Shown piece after piece: positions 42,763-54,774 of a stretch of DNA of 64,000 nt; within the stretch, counting starts at the first letter, position 1, and every line of letters begins with the position of its first letter. The translations under genes were made by a program, and so were the position numbers. A model generated the notes under the pieces. It did not search any database and had not been told where the DNA came from. It was given only the letters and a program-made list of their open reading frames with translations. The stretch lies in NCBI RefSeq assembly GCF_001680005.1, contig NC_033564.1, positions 1,488,001 to 1,552,000 on the forward strand, written 5' to 3'. This stretch comes from Plasmodium coatneyi. Taxonomy: Eukaryota > Apicomplexa > Aconoidasida > Haemosporida > Plasmodiidae.

Positions 42763-44011
42763 CACATTCGCAATGGGTGTCGGCCCCTCCCTCCAGGGGG
42801 GGGGAGCACGAATTAACGCGGAGTTCATACAATCCAAGAACAGGTTGATGTTTCTTTCTTTTCTTTTTTAACTTTTTTTTTTCTTTCTTTTTTTTCTTTG
42901 TTAAATGTGCCAATGTTTGTCCTTAATATATTTTTTTTTCCGTAAACACATAATAAGGTCAATTTTTTAAATGTATCTTTAAAACAATGTTTTGCGGAGG
43001 AGTGCACATATGTGATGTGCTGGTGGGCGCTAGAAATGGACAATTTTGCGCAAAAAAAAAAAAAAAAAAAAAAGCAGTAAGGCAAGCCCCATTTGAAGCC
43101 CTCTTTTTTTTTGACAGTAAGCCAAGCCCCTCCTTTTTTTTTTTGTGTGTGGTTGCTCCTTATTTGGGTTGTTCCTTATTTGGTGGTTGTTGTGCTTCCC
43201 ACCCCCTTTTTTATGGTGTGGTTCCTTTTTATTGTGTTTGTATTTTCCTATTCTTTTTTTTTTTAATTTTTAGAAGGGTAGACGGATATTTTTTCCTTCT
43301 TCTTCTAATATTATTAATTAATTAAATAGAATTCAATTAAATTTTTTTTTTTTTTTTCGTTGTGCCAGTGTTTGTCCTTAAAATATTGATTCTTTTTCGT
43401 ATACACACACGATGTGTGACATGGTAAAAAATTTGTGTAATTGTACACAGTTCCTCATTTTTTTATTTTCCCCGCGCTTACTGTCTTACAAACCCAAATG
43501 GGACACTCTCAATGTGCGAAGTGGTTCCTTCTTTTACGAAAAATTTGCCAGTTTTTCAATTTTTTCCTTCTCGTGGGGGATATTCACATGAAGAGTTTTC
43601 ATGACATCTTTCTTCCCGTGTGTGCAAATGAATGGGGTGCTTTTTTGGGGGAGGGAAGCTACACAAAGAAGGTATGCCTTTACACGCCTGTACATTTTTA
43701 GAACGCGCAAATCATGATTGGCACAAGTGGATTGTTCAATATGTACCCTTTTGCGAGTGTGCTTTGCGGGGTGAAGCGGTTAATCCTTAAAAGTACAGTA
43801 CACTGCCGCACGGAAAAGGACCCCCCCCTTATCCGGTTAACACCATTGGGGAAGCACTTTGGGCCTCCACCCATTGCAGGGTATATACATCAAACTAAAC
43901 AGCTTTTCCCAGGCAACATCAAAAAAAAAAAAAATAAAAAAATTCCCTTTTTGTTCTTGCCTGTTCATATTTTCTACGGGTGTAAATGAACCAAAGTGGT
44001 GGAGCTTGTGT

Positions 44012-44047
<36 letters not shown>

Positions 44048-44530
44048 ATAGCTGTACATAACATTATTTTGTGGCTTCCTTTTAGGGAATACCATTTAAG
44101 TGGGAAAAAAAAAAAGTCACTTGATTACCCTTTCCACATGCTCCCCTTTTTGGGCCTTATTTTCCTTTGCCATTTGTTGTACACTTTTTGTGCGTTCGTT
44201 TCGACACCTTCGGTTTTGCAGACTAGCTTGCCGACCAGTTTACTATCCAACTTGCCATCTGCACCCCCTCGTCACGTGCACCTCCACAAGTAGTGTACGG
44301 AACCTTCGCTTCACCATTTTTGCAAAACGCGCTTGAAGCGGCCATCGCCAATCATCCATCATTCATCACGTGAGAGCTTCCCTTTGGGCTGCCAAACGAG
44401 GAACTGAGTTACATACACAATCACGTAGATATATTTTTTTCTTTTTTTTTTTTTTTTGCCCCTCGTGAGGATGCGCTCAATTTTGCAGAGTAATGCAGAT
44501 TTTGGAGCTATGTAGAGATAATCACAAACT

Positions 44531-44564
<34 letters not shown>

Positions 44565-45325
44565 AGCGCCAAGGGGACAACGCTTGCCCGTATTAATTGT
44601 AAGTGAAAAGTGTTGCCAAAGGGAAAAATAAAAAAGCCATTTAAAAAAATACACAATTGTCTTATGTATACGTACATTTGAACAGTTTTGTGCGTCACAT
44701 GATTGTACTTTAGTAAGGGGGAATATATAACTGAGTGTATAGGTACCTGTGCACACACCCAAGTAGGCGTTTTCCGTGTAACGCTCACGCAAACGGAGTT
44801 ACAACAGGCATATCAGTTAATTGCGCTTCCCTTCCGTTGCACGTTTGATAAGTTGGAAGGGAAGTCACCTACATCCACCCGTTGTGTGTTTGTGTGTGTC
44901 AATATTTTTACGTTCGTTACGCGTCACCCCAAATATTAAAGGGCCAAACAAAATTGAAGTACAGACTTTGATTTTTCCACCCCTACATTTCAAAAGGAGG
45001 AAAGAACTTTTCCCCCCACGGCGGGTTTTTTCTCGTTAAGAAGGTGAAGTCTCCTCCCCTTTGTACCGCGTTCTCGAGAGGGCTTTCCCCAAATTGAAAA
45101 GTTATATTAACAAAGACACGACGTCATATGTGCGCGCGTAGTGTTCAAAGGCGGTGCACAGAGCAGGGGGCATTTTTGTCCCCGCGAATTAATCCATCGG
45201 GAAGTGCAAGACACGTACAAAAGTTGTGAGTGTGTGCACACATTTTATCGTATATGCATATGTTCTTCACCTTGCGCCCTCCTTGCAGGCCAGCAGAAGG
45301 CCGTCAAATAATGCGCCCGTAGCCC
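42763..45325. other. Boundary between the KIR island and the conserved block
   Basis: About 2.5 kb without a supported gene. The left part is K10 3'UTR with long T and A tracts; the right part is less AT-rich and is expected to hold the promoter of the transporter. Several open frames (43441-43701, 43859-44293, 44100-44336, 44703-44939) lack domains, and contain homopolymer-encoded Lys or Phe runs. No telomere-like block is present. Confidence 0.6.
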
Positions 45326-47053
45326 ATGGGGTCCCAAGCAAAGTCGAACATCCCCCTGACCCAGCCAGGCCGGGAGGGCCAATCAGAGGAGGATATAAAA
45401 CATGATGGATCAGGTGCAAAAAAGGGAAGTCCAGGAAACGTAGGCACCAGTTTAATCAGTTTAAAAGGGTATGATATGCCCTCCACCTTGGAAGAGTTGT
45501 TGGAAAAAAAAGAAATCCGAGTTTCCTCAGAACAGAAGACCCCATTCAACATAAATAGGAATATCATTCTGTTTCTGTATTTTATGCTGATTGTATTAAC
45601 GAATCGTTTATTTTTTGGATGGCCTAACTTGTCCAATCTGCTATTTCGAGATGAAGCCTATATTTGGAAATGCACGAAAAACGCACAAGGGTCTTACGAC
45701 AAGCCTAATGACAAACGGTATGTGTGTGAAGATCAAGACAAGGCAGTACAGACAATTTTCGTTTTTGGATCTTCTGCCTATTTTGCTTTTTCCTTTTTTA
45801 ATGGGATTATCGTGGATTATTTAGGATCCAGGTTCAGTATGCTTTTAGGTCACGTATTAAATTTACTTGGATGGTTTCTCCTAATTATGTCTAATGAGCA
45901 TTTCGATGCATATGTTATTTCTGGTGTATTCATCGCAGCAAGTATCGACCTGGCATCCTTCTCAACGTTGAATGCCTCAGGATTATACCCAGGGAATGAA
46001 AACTTAATTGTTAATATTATTTCTGGTGCGGGATCTCTCTCTGCGGGAACAATGACCATTCTAGACTTAATAATCACTGGACTGAACTTGAGCTTTAAAA
46101 CCTTTATGCTGTGGTATATGTGCATCAGTGTGTTATTTTTTTTCATCCTTACCATTTTTATGTTCCCGAGGAGTAGGTACTATAGACAGTACGAGTTCGA
46201 CAACTATTACAGCAGTAGGGACTTGAGCATGAAGGGGGCAGGAAATATGTCCAACCACGTAAAGGAAGATAGTACCACCAATCGTAGTGGAAATGGTGTT
46301 GTCGAGTTGGCCAATGGGTCAGCCAATTCTGTGACGGAGAAGGATATCGAGATGAACGAGCAAAAGAAGGACAGTATGAATAACACCACCAACAAGAGCA
46401 TCGTATCTAGTGGGAATGAAAAAAAGAGCATGTTCAATTGGGCAAGTATTAATGACCTAATCAAGATATGTACCTGTGCACACTTTTTATGTCTCTGGAT
46501 TTATGGACCACTCAATGCGATTTACAACACATTCTACTTTAGTGTAGTGGAGAACATCCTCTCGAAAGACAAGAATGACATTTTGGGTTATATTCTCCCC
46601 TTTTCCTTTATCCCTTGTATTATCATGGGGAATTTATCAGACAAGTACGGAGTTATGGTTATGTTTTCCTACGAACTTTTTTTCGCCCTATGTATGTACG
46701 TGTTTAGCTATAGCAAATCGAACCTAGCGCAGTGGATCTCCGTCATTTCGAATACCATGTACTCTGCCTGTGCGAATGGCCAATTGTGGACCTTTATATC
46801 CTTTACCTTTAGCTCCAAGTACCACTCCACGCTTATTGGGTTGCTGAATTTCGTCTGCGGGATTGTCTCCTTCGTGCGTCTCCTTCTATTCGAATGGGCC
46901 AAATACACCAAGTACGATTTTACCTACATCAATTTGCTGATCATTGGGTTCATCGTTATTAACATGGGCATCACCGTGGCCATCGTGTTTATTAGGAGGA
47001 TCAAGGGGGAGAAGGTGCACTACGGGGATGAGGACGCCAAACCCGCCGAGTGA
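45326..47053 (+). CDS. ApiAT4: Major facilitator amino-acid transporter (ApiAT family)
   Basis: Single-exon, 575 residues. Hydrophilic N-terminus (1-78), about 12 predicted membrane segments in two halves, and a long charged loop (about 283-378) between segments 6 and 7. MFS signature motifs between segments 2 and 3 (NGIIVDYLGSRFSMLLG, about 159-175) and 8 and 9 (MGNLSDKYG, about 434-442) fit this superfamily. I place it with the apicomplexan ApiAT transporters, likely the P. falciparum PF3D7_1129900 ortholog (ApiAT4), because the next genes follow that order. ApiATs move amino acids across parasite membranes; the substrate of this one is not seen from sequence. The start at 45326 gives a typical length. 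It is convergent with the mutase. Superfamily secure, family likely, symbol less so. Confidence 0.88.
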   Translation: MGSQAKSNIPLTQPGREGQSEEDIKHDGSGAKKGSPGNVGTSLISLKGYDMPSTLEELLEKKEIRVSSEQKTPFNINRNIILFLYFMLIVLTNRLFFGWPNLSNLLFRDEAYIWKCTKNAQGSYDKPNDKRYVCEDQDKAVQTIFVFGSSAYFAFSFFNGIIVDYLGSRFSMLLGHVLNLLGWFLLIMSNEHFDAYVISGVFIAASIDLASFSTLNASGLYPGNENLIVNIISGAGSLSAGTMTILDLIITGLNLSFKTFMLWYMCISVLFFFILTIFMFPRSRYYRQYEFDNYYSSRDLSMKGAGNMSNHVKEDSTTNRSGNGVVELANGSANSVTEKDIEMNEQKKDSMNNTTNKSIVSSGNEKKSMFNWASINDLIKICTCAHFLCLWIYGPLNAIYNTFYFSVVENILSKDKNDILGYILPFSFIPCIIMGNLSDKYGVMVMFSYELFFALCMYVFSYSKSNLAQWISVISNTMYSACANGQLWTFISFTFSSKYHSTLIGLLNFVCGIVSFVRLLLFEWAKYTKYDFTYINLLIIGFIVINMGITVAIVFIRRIKGEKVHYGDEDAKPAE

Positions 47054-47620
47054 TCGGATTCACCAAAATAACCACAATCATCGTAATCACCTTAATCAGC
47101 ACCGCTACCAGCATCGCTACGTTTGTGCCCCCTTTTGTAAAGTTAAAAGTGGCACATCGGCAGGTATCCTGCCCAAGCGCACCCTCAATTCGTATTTTTT
47201 TCGTGTGGATTGAGCTCCTCACTTCACATTTCCAGTTCGCCCCCCACCGCGAAGCACGCGCAAAGTTACCACACACATGTTAAGAGCGACTAGCCAAAAT
47301 GAATTACCAAAAAAAAAAAAAAAAAAAAAAAATGTATCTTCGAATACATCGCAGCGTGTGTTACGCGCATTCATAATTGTATGCCCCTCTCCACTTCGTT
47401 TGTTTGATTTTATGTTCTTTCACCCGTGGCGCATATCGCCAAGTGGGGAACCATGCTGACAAACTAGACTTAGGTTATTATTAAAATTTTTTTTTTTTTA
47501 TCATTTCGCACAGCGGTGTGCAACTCGAATGGGCACTCTCTGCGCAAACGGAGCAGACTAGGGGAAGGATGTAGAGGTAACCACGCCCCCTTGTATTGTA
47601 GGATGAGTGCAGGAAAGGGC
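47054..47620. other. Convergent 3' gap between transporter and mutase
   Basis: Holds both 3'UTRs, with an A tract at 47310-47332 and a T tract at 47489-47500. No gene seen. Confidence 0.7.
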
Positions 47621-49960
47621 CTACTTGTCCACCCCGCCCTGCACATACTGAAGGACGGAGAGGCGCACCAAACGCAGAATCTCATCCCGCTGAGCAACAG
47701 TTCGCGCCTCCGCGTAAATGCGAATCAGCGGTTCCGTCCCCGAGGGCCTTATAAAGCATCTCCCGTGTGCAGCATCCACTGTCTGCACAATTTGGTCTAT
47801 TTGACTTTGCAGACTCTGCGGCGATATTAGGTACTTCTCATGCTCGGGGTGCGCAATTATCTTCCTCAACATATATTTCGAACACGGCAAATTGATGTAG
47901 AGGGAAGGGAGGGGGGTGTAGAAGCCATCCCAGTCGTGTATACTCAGATGGAGAAACGACAGACACAACTCGATTGCAACAAAATCGACCATGGCATCTC
48001 CTGTCGTTTGATTGAAAAAAAGGAGAAATTTTTTTAACGCCAAAAAATATTTATCATTCTGTATTTCCAACAAAGTGGCCCACTCGTTTAACTGGGAGAT
48101 ATTTGTGTATATCGTTCCGTGGCCATTCGGCTCGAACAATATGGCAATGGTGGACTCTCTTGCAACCTGGTCCAGGTACTTAATGCCTGTTTTCGTGCAA
48201 ACTATATTAACATTAATGTGTTGGAAGAGGTCAATATTTTCGTTGGCGCGTCGTTTCTCTTCATTCATGTGGTGAGTAAAGGCTGAGTTGACATAAGCTG
48301 TGTGCACAATGGTGATGTTAATTTTTTTTTTTTCTTCTTCCTCCAAATGTTCGCTTCTTTTTCCCACCTGAATGGGACTCATAATTTTGGTGATACACTT
48401 GAAAAATAGACAAATGATTTTCGGCCCGTCTAAGATGGATACACAGTTGGCACAGCTGAAAATTTTAACGTCCTGATGGTGGTCCCATTTTGTATCTCTC
48501 ATCGGAGGGGACGATGTTGTGTCCACCTGTTCGGGGGTACACTTCCTTCCTATGTTGTCCACATAAAAGTAGATGATCCGATCAGCGTCCCCGTCAAACG
48601 AACAAGACTTCGTGTGGCCAACCCCAAGACAATTCTTTCCACCAAGAGGTAGCTTCCTCTTGCTGTACACATAGTCTGCCCCGCAGTGGAAGTTCAAAAC
48701 ACTTCCTTCATCTTCCGCATAATTTATTTTAATAATTCTTTTTTTTAACATTTTAAAAATATCACAAAAATTATCCAACTTAAGACTAGCTATTCCGTTG
48801 GAACAGTCCACATGGATAATTTCTTCTTCACAATTTTTTGTTAAAGCTCCCTCAAATGTTTCGTCTAGGCATCTGTACAGTTTTTTGAAGGCGTGTGTAA
48901 AGTAGGCGAAGTAAATCCTGTCGCTGTTATGGGTCATCAGGTGGGTGACATTGCTTTTTTGCAGCGTGCTTACCTGCACCCCAACATGTGAAATTTGATC
49001 ATATGACTGCTCGCCCTCCCCGTAGTACAGTTCCATGGGGGGAGGATTTCCCCCCGGGATGCAAAAACCGCCGAGGTAATCCAAGTCGCCCGCTTCCTTA
49101 TGTACAACACACATCCCCAAATTGATCACCTCGGGGTCCAACGTTTCATCCACATTAACTGCGTTAAAAAAATACACAACAAAGTGCATGCACGGCGTGG
49201 TAACATAACACATATTATTTACGCACTTGAAAATGTTTAACAGACTCAACGTTTCAACAAGGATCTGGTTGAGGTGTATGGAGCTGCTCCTCGTGTCAAA
49301 CCCGATGCACACATTCGCCTTCAGCACATTATACCTATTAAAACAGTGCACTATATTGTCCAACTTTCGTAAACTTTCAAAAGCGAAATCATCATACATG
49401 TCGATGAGTGCTTCTTCCTTGAAGAGACGAACAATGCAGTCGATTATATCATCGACGATATCATTGATGGAGCATTTTTCATTTTTCCGAAGAAATCTCA
49501 AATGTCTATTTACCAGATCGGTTAAATAACTTTCGTAAACTTCATTTATTTGTCTCCCATTTTGGTCAATTATTTTTACTCCATTTTCATCATGGGGGTT
49601 ATGCGAAGCTGTGATTATTATGCCTACATTTTTCCACCTAACTTCGTTCACACCGCACATATGGTACAAGTCCTTTTCTCTTCCTTCCAATTTGACCCCA
49701 AGCAGGTTATGCCTCCTGGCCGTTTCATAGTTATACTTAACGAATAGCAGTCCCACAAGAATGCCGCTTTTATTTAAAGCGTTCAACAAGTCACAACTGG
49801 CAGATTGGTATTTATCGCGGAAACCGCTATTTCCGTAGGAAAATTCGCAGTTGGACTCGAATTGTATGTGACCCTCTTCTGAGAAGGAATAACGTGGTAG
49901 GTACTTTTCAATGCAGGGCTTGATCTTCTGGTAAAATAGACTCTCCTTACGATTCGGCAT
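47621..49960 (-). CDS. Phosphoacetylglucosamine mutase
   Basis: 779 residues, single exon. It interconverts GlcNAc-6-phosphate and GlcNAc-1-phosphate, a step toward UDP-GlcNAc, which feeds GPI anchor and N-glycan synthesis. All alpha-D-phosphohexomutase signatures are visible: active-site loop TASHNPHDENG with the phosphorylated Ser at 119; metal-binding SFDGDADR at about 454-461; sugar-binding FEPNGHG at about 609-615; phosphate-binding RPSGTEP at 738-744. Mammalian PGM3/AGM1 is about 540 residues, so there are insertions, notably about 470-500 and 530-580. The TASHNPHDENG version and the NGHG loop fit PAGM better than phosphoglucomutase. Neighbours match the P. falciparum PF3D7_1130000 region. 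It is divergent from nothing and head-to-tail with L38, both minus strand. Confidence 0.93.
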   Translation of the reverse strand: MPNRKESLFYQKIKPCIEKYLPRYSFSEEGHIQFESNCEFSYGNSGFRDKYQSASCDLLNALNKSGILVGLLFVKYNYETARRHNLLGVKLEGREKDLYHMCGVNEVRWKNVGIIITASHNPHDENGVKIIDQNGRQINEVYESYLTDLVNRHLRFLRKNEKCSINDIVDDIIDCIVRLFKEEALIDMYDDFAFESLRKLDNIVHCFNRYNVLKANVCIGFDTRSSSIHLNQILVETLSLLNIFKCVNNMCYVTTPCMHFVVYFFNAVNVDETLDPEVINLGMCVVHKEAGDLDYLGGFCIPGGNPPPMELYYGEGEQSYDQISHVGVQVSTLQKSNVTHLMTHNSDRIYFAYFTHAFKKLYRCLDETFEGALTKNCEEEIIHVDCSNGIASLKLDNFCDIFKMLKKRIIKINYAEDEGSVLNFHCGADYVYSKRKLPLGGKNCLGVGHTKSCSFDGDADRIIYFYVDNIGRKCTPEQVDTTSSPPMRDTKWDHHQDVKIFSCANCVSILDGPKIICLFFKCITKIMSPIQVGKRSEHLEEEEKKKINITIVHTAYVNSAFTHHMNEEKRRANENIDLFQHINVNIVCTKTGIKYLDQVARESTIAILFEPNGHGTIYTNISQLNEWATLLEIQNDKYFLALKKFLLFFNQTTGDAMVDFVAIELCLSFLHLSIHDWDGFYTPLPSLYINLPCSKYMLRKIIAHPEHEKYLISPQSLQSQIDQIVQTVDAAHGRCFIRPSGTEPLIRIYAEARTVAQRDEILRLVRLSVLQYVQGGVDK

Positions 49961-50030
49961 GCTTTTGTGTGTGCAAATGAAATTGGTCTAGCTAGCTTTT
50001 TTCCTCAAAATTTTCTGAACAATTCAGCGA

Positions 50031-50062
<32 letters not shown>

Positions 50063-51192
50063 TCGCATGAACGGGTCAGGATATTTTTCCTCTTTTTACC
50101 AAACTATGCCTGCAGCAATGCTGGGTGATGTCCCGCGTGGTGTAGCTTTTAAACGAACAAAAAGTGGAACATTTGCAAAGGAGGAAGTAAATGCTCTATA
50201 TATTATCTGTATGTCGAACGGGGGTGAGAGGAAGTTTCGTGGCCTCACCGTAATGTTCATTTGGAAACAAAAACGGGACAAATAGAATGAGTTCCTGAAT
50301 TTCCCTGCCATTGAATGGAGGATGGGAAAAAAGAAAAAAAAAAAAAAAAAAGCGCTGGGGGGGTAGTCCCTTTTGCGGAGTCCAGTGTACACTGCTTTCC
50401 GCTTTATGCAGTCGGTGTCCTTCGTCGAGGACTGCGTCAACGTGCAGTTGGTTTTACCACCATCCTATCTCACATCTTTCACATCGCTCACATTTTGAAC
50501 GTGACAGCTGCGTGAAATGGCCTGACCACTTTTTTTTGATCCAGCGAAATGACGCTGTCCTGGAAGAGGGTCACCCTCACTCTATGCACATTTTCGCGTT
50601 TAAAGAGAAGTTCACCTTTTGTTCTGGACAAGCAGTCGTGCACGACGTTCGCTTCGAGTGCAATTTTCACAAAACTGTGATGCTACCCGTTTCGCATGTA
50701 CACACAAGTGATTATATTTTAAAAGTTAAACGTTGGAGCGTAACGGAATGAGAAACATGGCATGAAAAAAAAAAAAAAAAAAAGTCGCTAAATGAGAGGG
50801 TCCAATGATATAATCGAAGTGGCAAGAAGGAGGGAAGGAAGCAGATAAGCAAACAAAGCAAGGATCTTCCTCCCTCTCCTTTCCTTCCACAGCAAGTGCA
50901 CAATTTCCATATATAAGCCAAGCGTCTGGTTGGGGAAAAAAAAATAAATCTCCACAAAGGAGCTGCTATGCAGTATCACGGTTACGCATCACACGTCGCA
51001 TTTTCGGCCTACTGCCCAACCGGGTCAACAGTTCACAGGATGGTTGCGACATCGTACGTTTCTCCTTTTACGCATGTGTGGTCTGATCGGTACGCGTAAG
51101 CACGCTCGCAGGTATCGTCTCTATCCATTCGTTTTTCCATCTTCCTTCGATTTCATGTTCTTCCGCTCCGCATGTGAAGAGAGAGAACCCGT
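49961..51192. other. Gap between mutase start and L38 end
   Basis: About 1.2 kb with the promoter side of the mutase and the 3' end of L38. Open frames at 50067-50285, 50311-50751 and 50712-50979 (minus) have no recognised domain; most contain homopolymer runs. I leave them uncalled. Confidence 0.55.
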
Positions 51193-51474
51193 TTAACCCT
51201 TGCTAAATTTCGTCTTCTTGGCTGGCTGTACGACCTTCTTTTGGGGATAGTAAATTCTCTTCAGGCTTGGGAGCAGCGAGTTCTCAATTCGCTCTGCTTT
51301 TTTCTTATCCGAAAAAACCATCGTGTAAAGGTACTTCTTCGTTCTCAGCTTCAACTTTGTGATTATGGTGTTTTTCTTTGTTTTGCTTTTTTTCTTCATT
51401 ATGATGACCGCCGTGGTGTCGGGCTTCCTGCTGATTTTCAGGAACTTGCGGATGTCGGTAATTTGCTTCGGCAT
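51193..51474 (-). CDS. RPL38: 60S ribosomal protein L38
   Basis: 93 residues, a complete L38 (eL38). The start MPKQITDIRKFLK and the core KLKLRTKKYLYTMVFSDKKK, AERIENSLLP, are diagnostic; the usual length is about 70-87 residues and the extra lies in a basic C-terminus (KKVVQPAKKTKFSKG). It is a small structural protein of the large ribosomal subunit. No intron is needed. It is divergent from P0, with about 2.35 kb between the two starts. Confidence 0.93.
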   Translation of the reverse strand: MPKQITDIRKFLKISRKPDTTAVIIMKKKSKTKKNTIITKLKLRTKKYLYTMVFSDKKKAERIENSLLPSLKRIYYPQKKVVQPAKKTKFSKG

Positions 51475-53826
51475 TTTGGGCTTATCAATTGAGAGAGGGG
51501 GGTATATTGTAAGAGTTGGTAGATATTCGTTGGGAACAGGCTGGCTGTTATTTATTATATTTGCTCTGATGTATAACGCAGAAAGGATGAGTTTCTCCCT
51601 GGTGAACGTAACGATTTTGCGCTAAAAGGTAACCTTGGCTGCTTCTTCTCTTTTGCGGTAACTGGTTTGAAAAATTTTCCATAAAAATTATTCTTTGAAT
51701 TTTTTTTCAATTTTTTTCAGTAAATTACGGTAAAAAAAATTCCCAAAAAAATGCTGCATTTTATGTCGACTTGTTGCCGCAATTTTGCCGAAATATTTGA
51801 ACCGTATTTTTCCGAATTTTTGCCAAAAAGGGGGGGGCGATTCCAATTTTCGCAATAAAAAATAATGACGCGCGTTTATGAGCCTCGGCCATGTGGAAAG
51901 AAGTGCCCGGTAAAAAAAAAAAAAAAAAAATGCATCCCTTGCCCTATGGATCACTTAACCATGCGACGCCTTGACCGACCAAACGTCGACCTTTTTACCG
52001 GCCATCGGTCAGGGTGTGTTCCTTGGGCTGCGCATACATACGTATGCCGCCGCGCGCACTGAAATGCGAAAAAGCTTCAGCCCCTCCTTCAACTCGGATG
52101 TAGAGCATACATATAAAACGTGGGTATATAGTGAGAGGTATATATACTATATAATGGTACACGTATGAGATAAATGTCGCACCGTGTGAATCCCATGCGA
52201 GCAATACTCTTTACGCGCCGCTCCCTAACGCACCACTTCTGAATGCGCCATATAATACAGTGGCGGCCCATTGCGAAGTTGTAATTTTTATGCCATGGAT
52301 ATATAACACCTACTTGGCGGTGCTTTAGTGTGGATCCCCGCTTGCATATATGTTGGAATTGTGCTGCCTCCTTCGGTTGGATCCTATGTAACTCGCCAGT
52401 TAGCACTTTGAAAACAGCTTTGGCGGGGAAGAACCACACAAAAGAGTTCACTTTTTAATGCAGACATTTGCTTGCCCCCTCTGCTTATAGTGCCCCCCTC
52501 TTAAGCATATTTTCCCTGACCCGTATTTTAGCATCCCATCCGGGGGTGGGGCGCGAGTCGCTCATTCAACTTTCCGCGCCCAGCAAAAGATTATTCTCGC
52601 GCCGTCCCCTTTTTCCACTACGAGGTGAGGCACATAAGCAAAACGAAAAATGAAAAAATTGGCTTGCCAAAATAAGCGGAAAAAAAAAACGTCCCCTTCG
52701 CCACAAAAAAAAAAAGGGAAGCTTTTTGAATCGTCGTGTTGCTTCACTCTTCACGTTACGCAAAAAAAAAATAAATAAATAAATAAATGCTACGGAAAAT
52801 GCAAAAAAATTAGGAACAAAATAAAGCAAAACAAAAAAAAAGAAACATAAAGGAGAATAAAAAATAAAAAGTAAAAAAAACAGATGTGACGAGCAACACT
52901 CTGCTTCCACAAATTGCGAATATAAAATAACCCTCACTCCTCTTAAAGCATTTTTCACCCCTCTGGAGGAACATACAATTTATGGTAAGCCAACAGGAAA
53001 ATTTCGCAGAGCTTCTAACATGTACAACACGATGCGATGAGATATGCGTGACGCGGGAAGGTGTTTCCCTACGCGAGTATTAAATTGACCGTTTGAATGT
53101 TACGTATGCCAGTGTTATGATATGAAAGCCGTGTATGCGCGTGTTGTGGAAAAGTTATGTTCTTCCCCCAACGGGAATAATAACTCCCCAGTGCGGCTTT
53201 TTTTTTTTTTTTTTTTTTTTCAATTCCATAATCGCCATGTGTTTTACGATTTCCCATGAGTGAGGACCTCCGTTGCATGATCCACCTTTTATACAACATA
53301 TGCCCTGCGCGCTACTATTTGGCTTACAACACGCAGTTGTACCCAAACGGTACCTCCATGACTGTGCATGCATATGAAATTGTTTTGCGCGCAATATGTA
53401 CAACGGGTCACATGTACGCTACTTTGCTTACATACTGACGCATGGTGCTTGTTCGTTTCTTCACCGACATCGCGGAAAAGCGTTATGCATTTGCTCTGTC
53501 GTTGTGTGGGACAAACACATATCAGGGCATGCGAACAGCACTTGTCACCTTGTCCACCTCGATTGAACGACCCTGCGTCAGGGCAGCATTTTTTGCTCGC
53601 TGTATTAGACCAGTTCGTATCATATGTCGCACTATATATATATGTATCTATTTTTTTTTTTTTTTTTTTTTGGTTACCCCTGTTCAGGTTAAACTGATTG
53701 TCAGACATTGATTGTACTGCCAGTCTCCATAAAAAAGGAAGGACAAGTCGAGCATTTCAATACACATATATCTACCTTTTTCTCCGCAACGGACCTTTAC
53801 CTTTTAATATTATCGAGTAGAGCAAA
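51475..53826. other. Divergent intergenic region between L38 and P0
   Basis: About 2.35 kb expected to hold both ribosomal-protein promoters. It contains several A and T homopolymer tracts (51912-51930, 53198-53220, 53649-53671). Many short open frames on both strands have no domain and none is called. The last 70 bases before P0 are pyrimidine-rich, as often seen near ribosomal-protein starts, which is weak evidence. Confidence 0.6.
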
Positions 53827-54774
53827 ATGGCGAAATTATCGAAAGCACAGAAGAAACAAATATACATGGACAAGCTGAGTTCCCTGATTCAACAGTATAC
53901 GAAAATTCTAATTGTACATGTGGACAATGTAGGATCCAATCAGATGGCTAGTGTACGTCAGAGTTTGAGAGGAAAGGCCATAATATTAATGGGAAAAAAC
54001 ACGAGAATTCGAACTGCACTGAAGAAAAACTTACAAGCTGTTCCCCAGATAGAGAAGTTGTTACCATTGGTAAAGTTGAACATGGGTTTTGTCTTTTGCA
54101 AAGATGATTTGACCGAAGTGAGGAACATCATTTTACAGAACAAATCTCCTGCACCAGCAAGGTTAGGTGTTATAGCCCCGATTGATGTTTTTATCCCACC
54201 AGGACCAACAGGGATGGATCCATCTCACACATCCTTCTTTCAATCGCTTGGAATATCCACCAAAATTGTGAAGGGGCAAATTGAAATTCAGGAACATGTT
54301 CATCTGATTAAGCAGGGAGAAAAGGTCACAGCATCGTCTGCTACTCTTTTGCAAAAGTTTAACATGAAACCTTTTTCTTACGGTGTGGACGTTAGAACTG
54401 TGTACGATGATGGTGTTATTTACGACGCGAAAGTTTTGGATATAACTGAGGAGGATATTTTGGCAAAGTTTGGAAAGGGTGTTGCCAACGTTGCAGCGTT
54501 GTCTAGATCTATTGGTGTGATAACAGAGGCCTCCTATCCACATGTCTTCGTGGAGGCATTTAAGAACATCGTTGCGTTGGTAATTGACACAGACTATACC
54601 TTCCCTCTAATGAAGAAGATCAAAGACATGGTTGAGAATCCCGAGGCTTACGCTGCTGCTGCGCCTGCGGCTGAGGCCAAGGCAGATGCACCGAAGAAGG
54701 AAGAGGCCAAAAAGCAGGAGGAGGAAGAAGAAGAGGAGGAAGACGGCTTCATGGGATTTGGAATGTTCGACTAG
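53827..54774 (+). CDS. RPLP0: 60S acidic ribosomal protein P0
   Basis: 315 residues, single exon. P0 (uL10) forms the base of the ribosomal stalk that recruits elongation factors; it binds 28S rRNA and the P1/P2 dimers. The N-terminal RNA-binding part (AKLSKAQKKQIYMDKLSSLI, LMGKNTRIRTAL) and the Ala/Glu-rich hinge are typical. The C-terminal tail (acidic run, then DGFMGFGMFD) is the conserved stalk end. Length agrees with the P. falciparum protein. It is the second gene of the P0, snoRNA, RPT5 row on the plus strand. Confidence 0.97.
   Translation: MAKLSKAQKKQIYMDKLSSLIQQYTKILIVHVDNVGSNQMASVRQSLRGKAIILMGKNTRIRTALKKNLQAVPQIEKLLPLVKLNMGFVFCKDDLTEVRNIILQNKSPAPARLGVIAPIDVFIPPGPTGMDPSHTSFFQSLGISTKIVKGQIEIQEHVHLIKQGEKVTASSATLLQKFNMKPFSYGVDVRTVYDDGVIYDAKVLDITEEDILAKFGKGVANVAALSRSIGVITEASYPHVFVEAFKNIVALVIDTDYTFPLMKKIKDMVENPEAYAAAAPAAEAKADAPKKEEAKKQEEEEEEEEDGFMGFGMFD

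Noticed and set aside
45304..45636. Antisense frame over the transporter start
   Set aside because: Shadow of a clear MFS transporter.
50311..50751. Possible gene between mutase and L38
   Set aside because: 146 codons with a homopolymer Lys run near the start and no recognised domain; overlapping frames are equally open.
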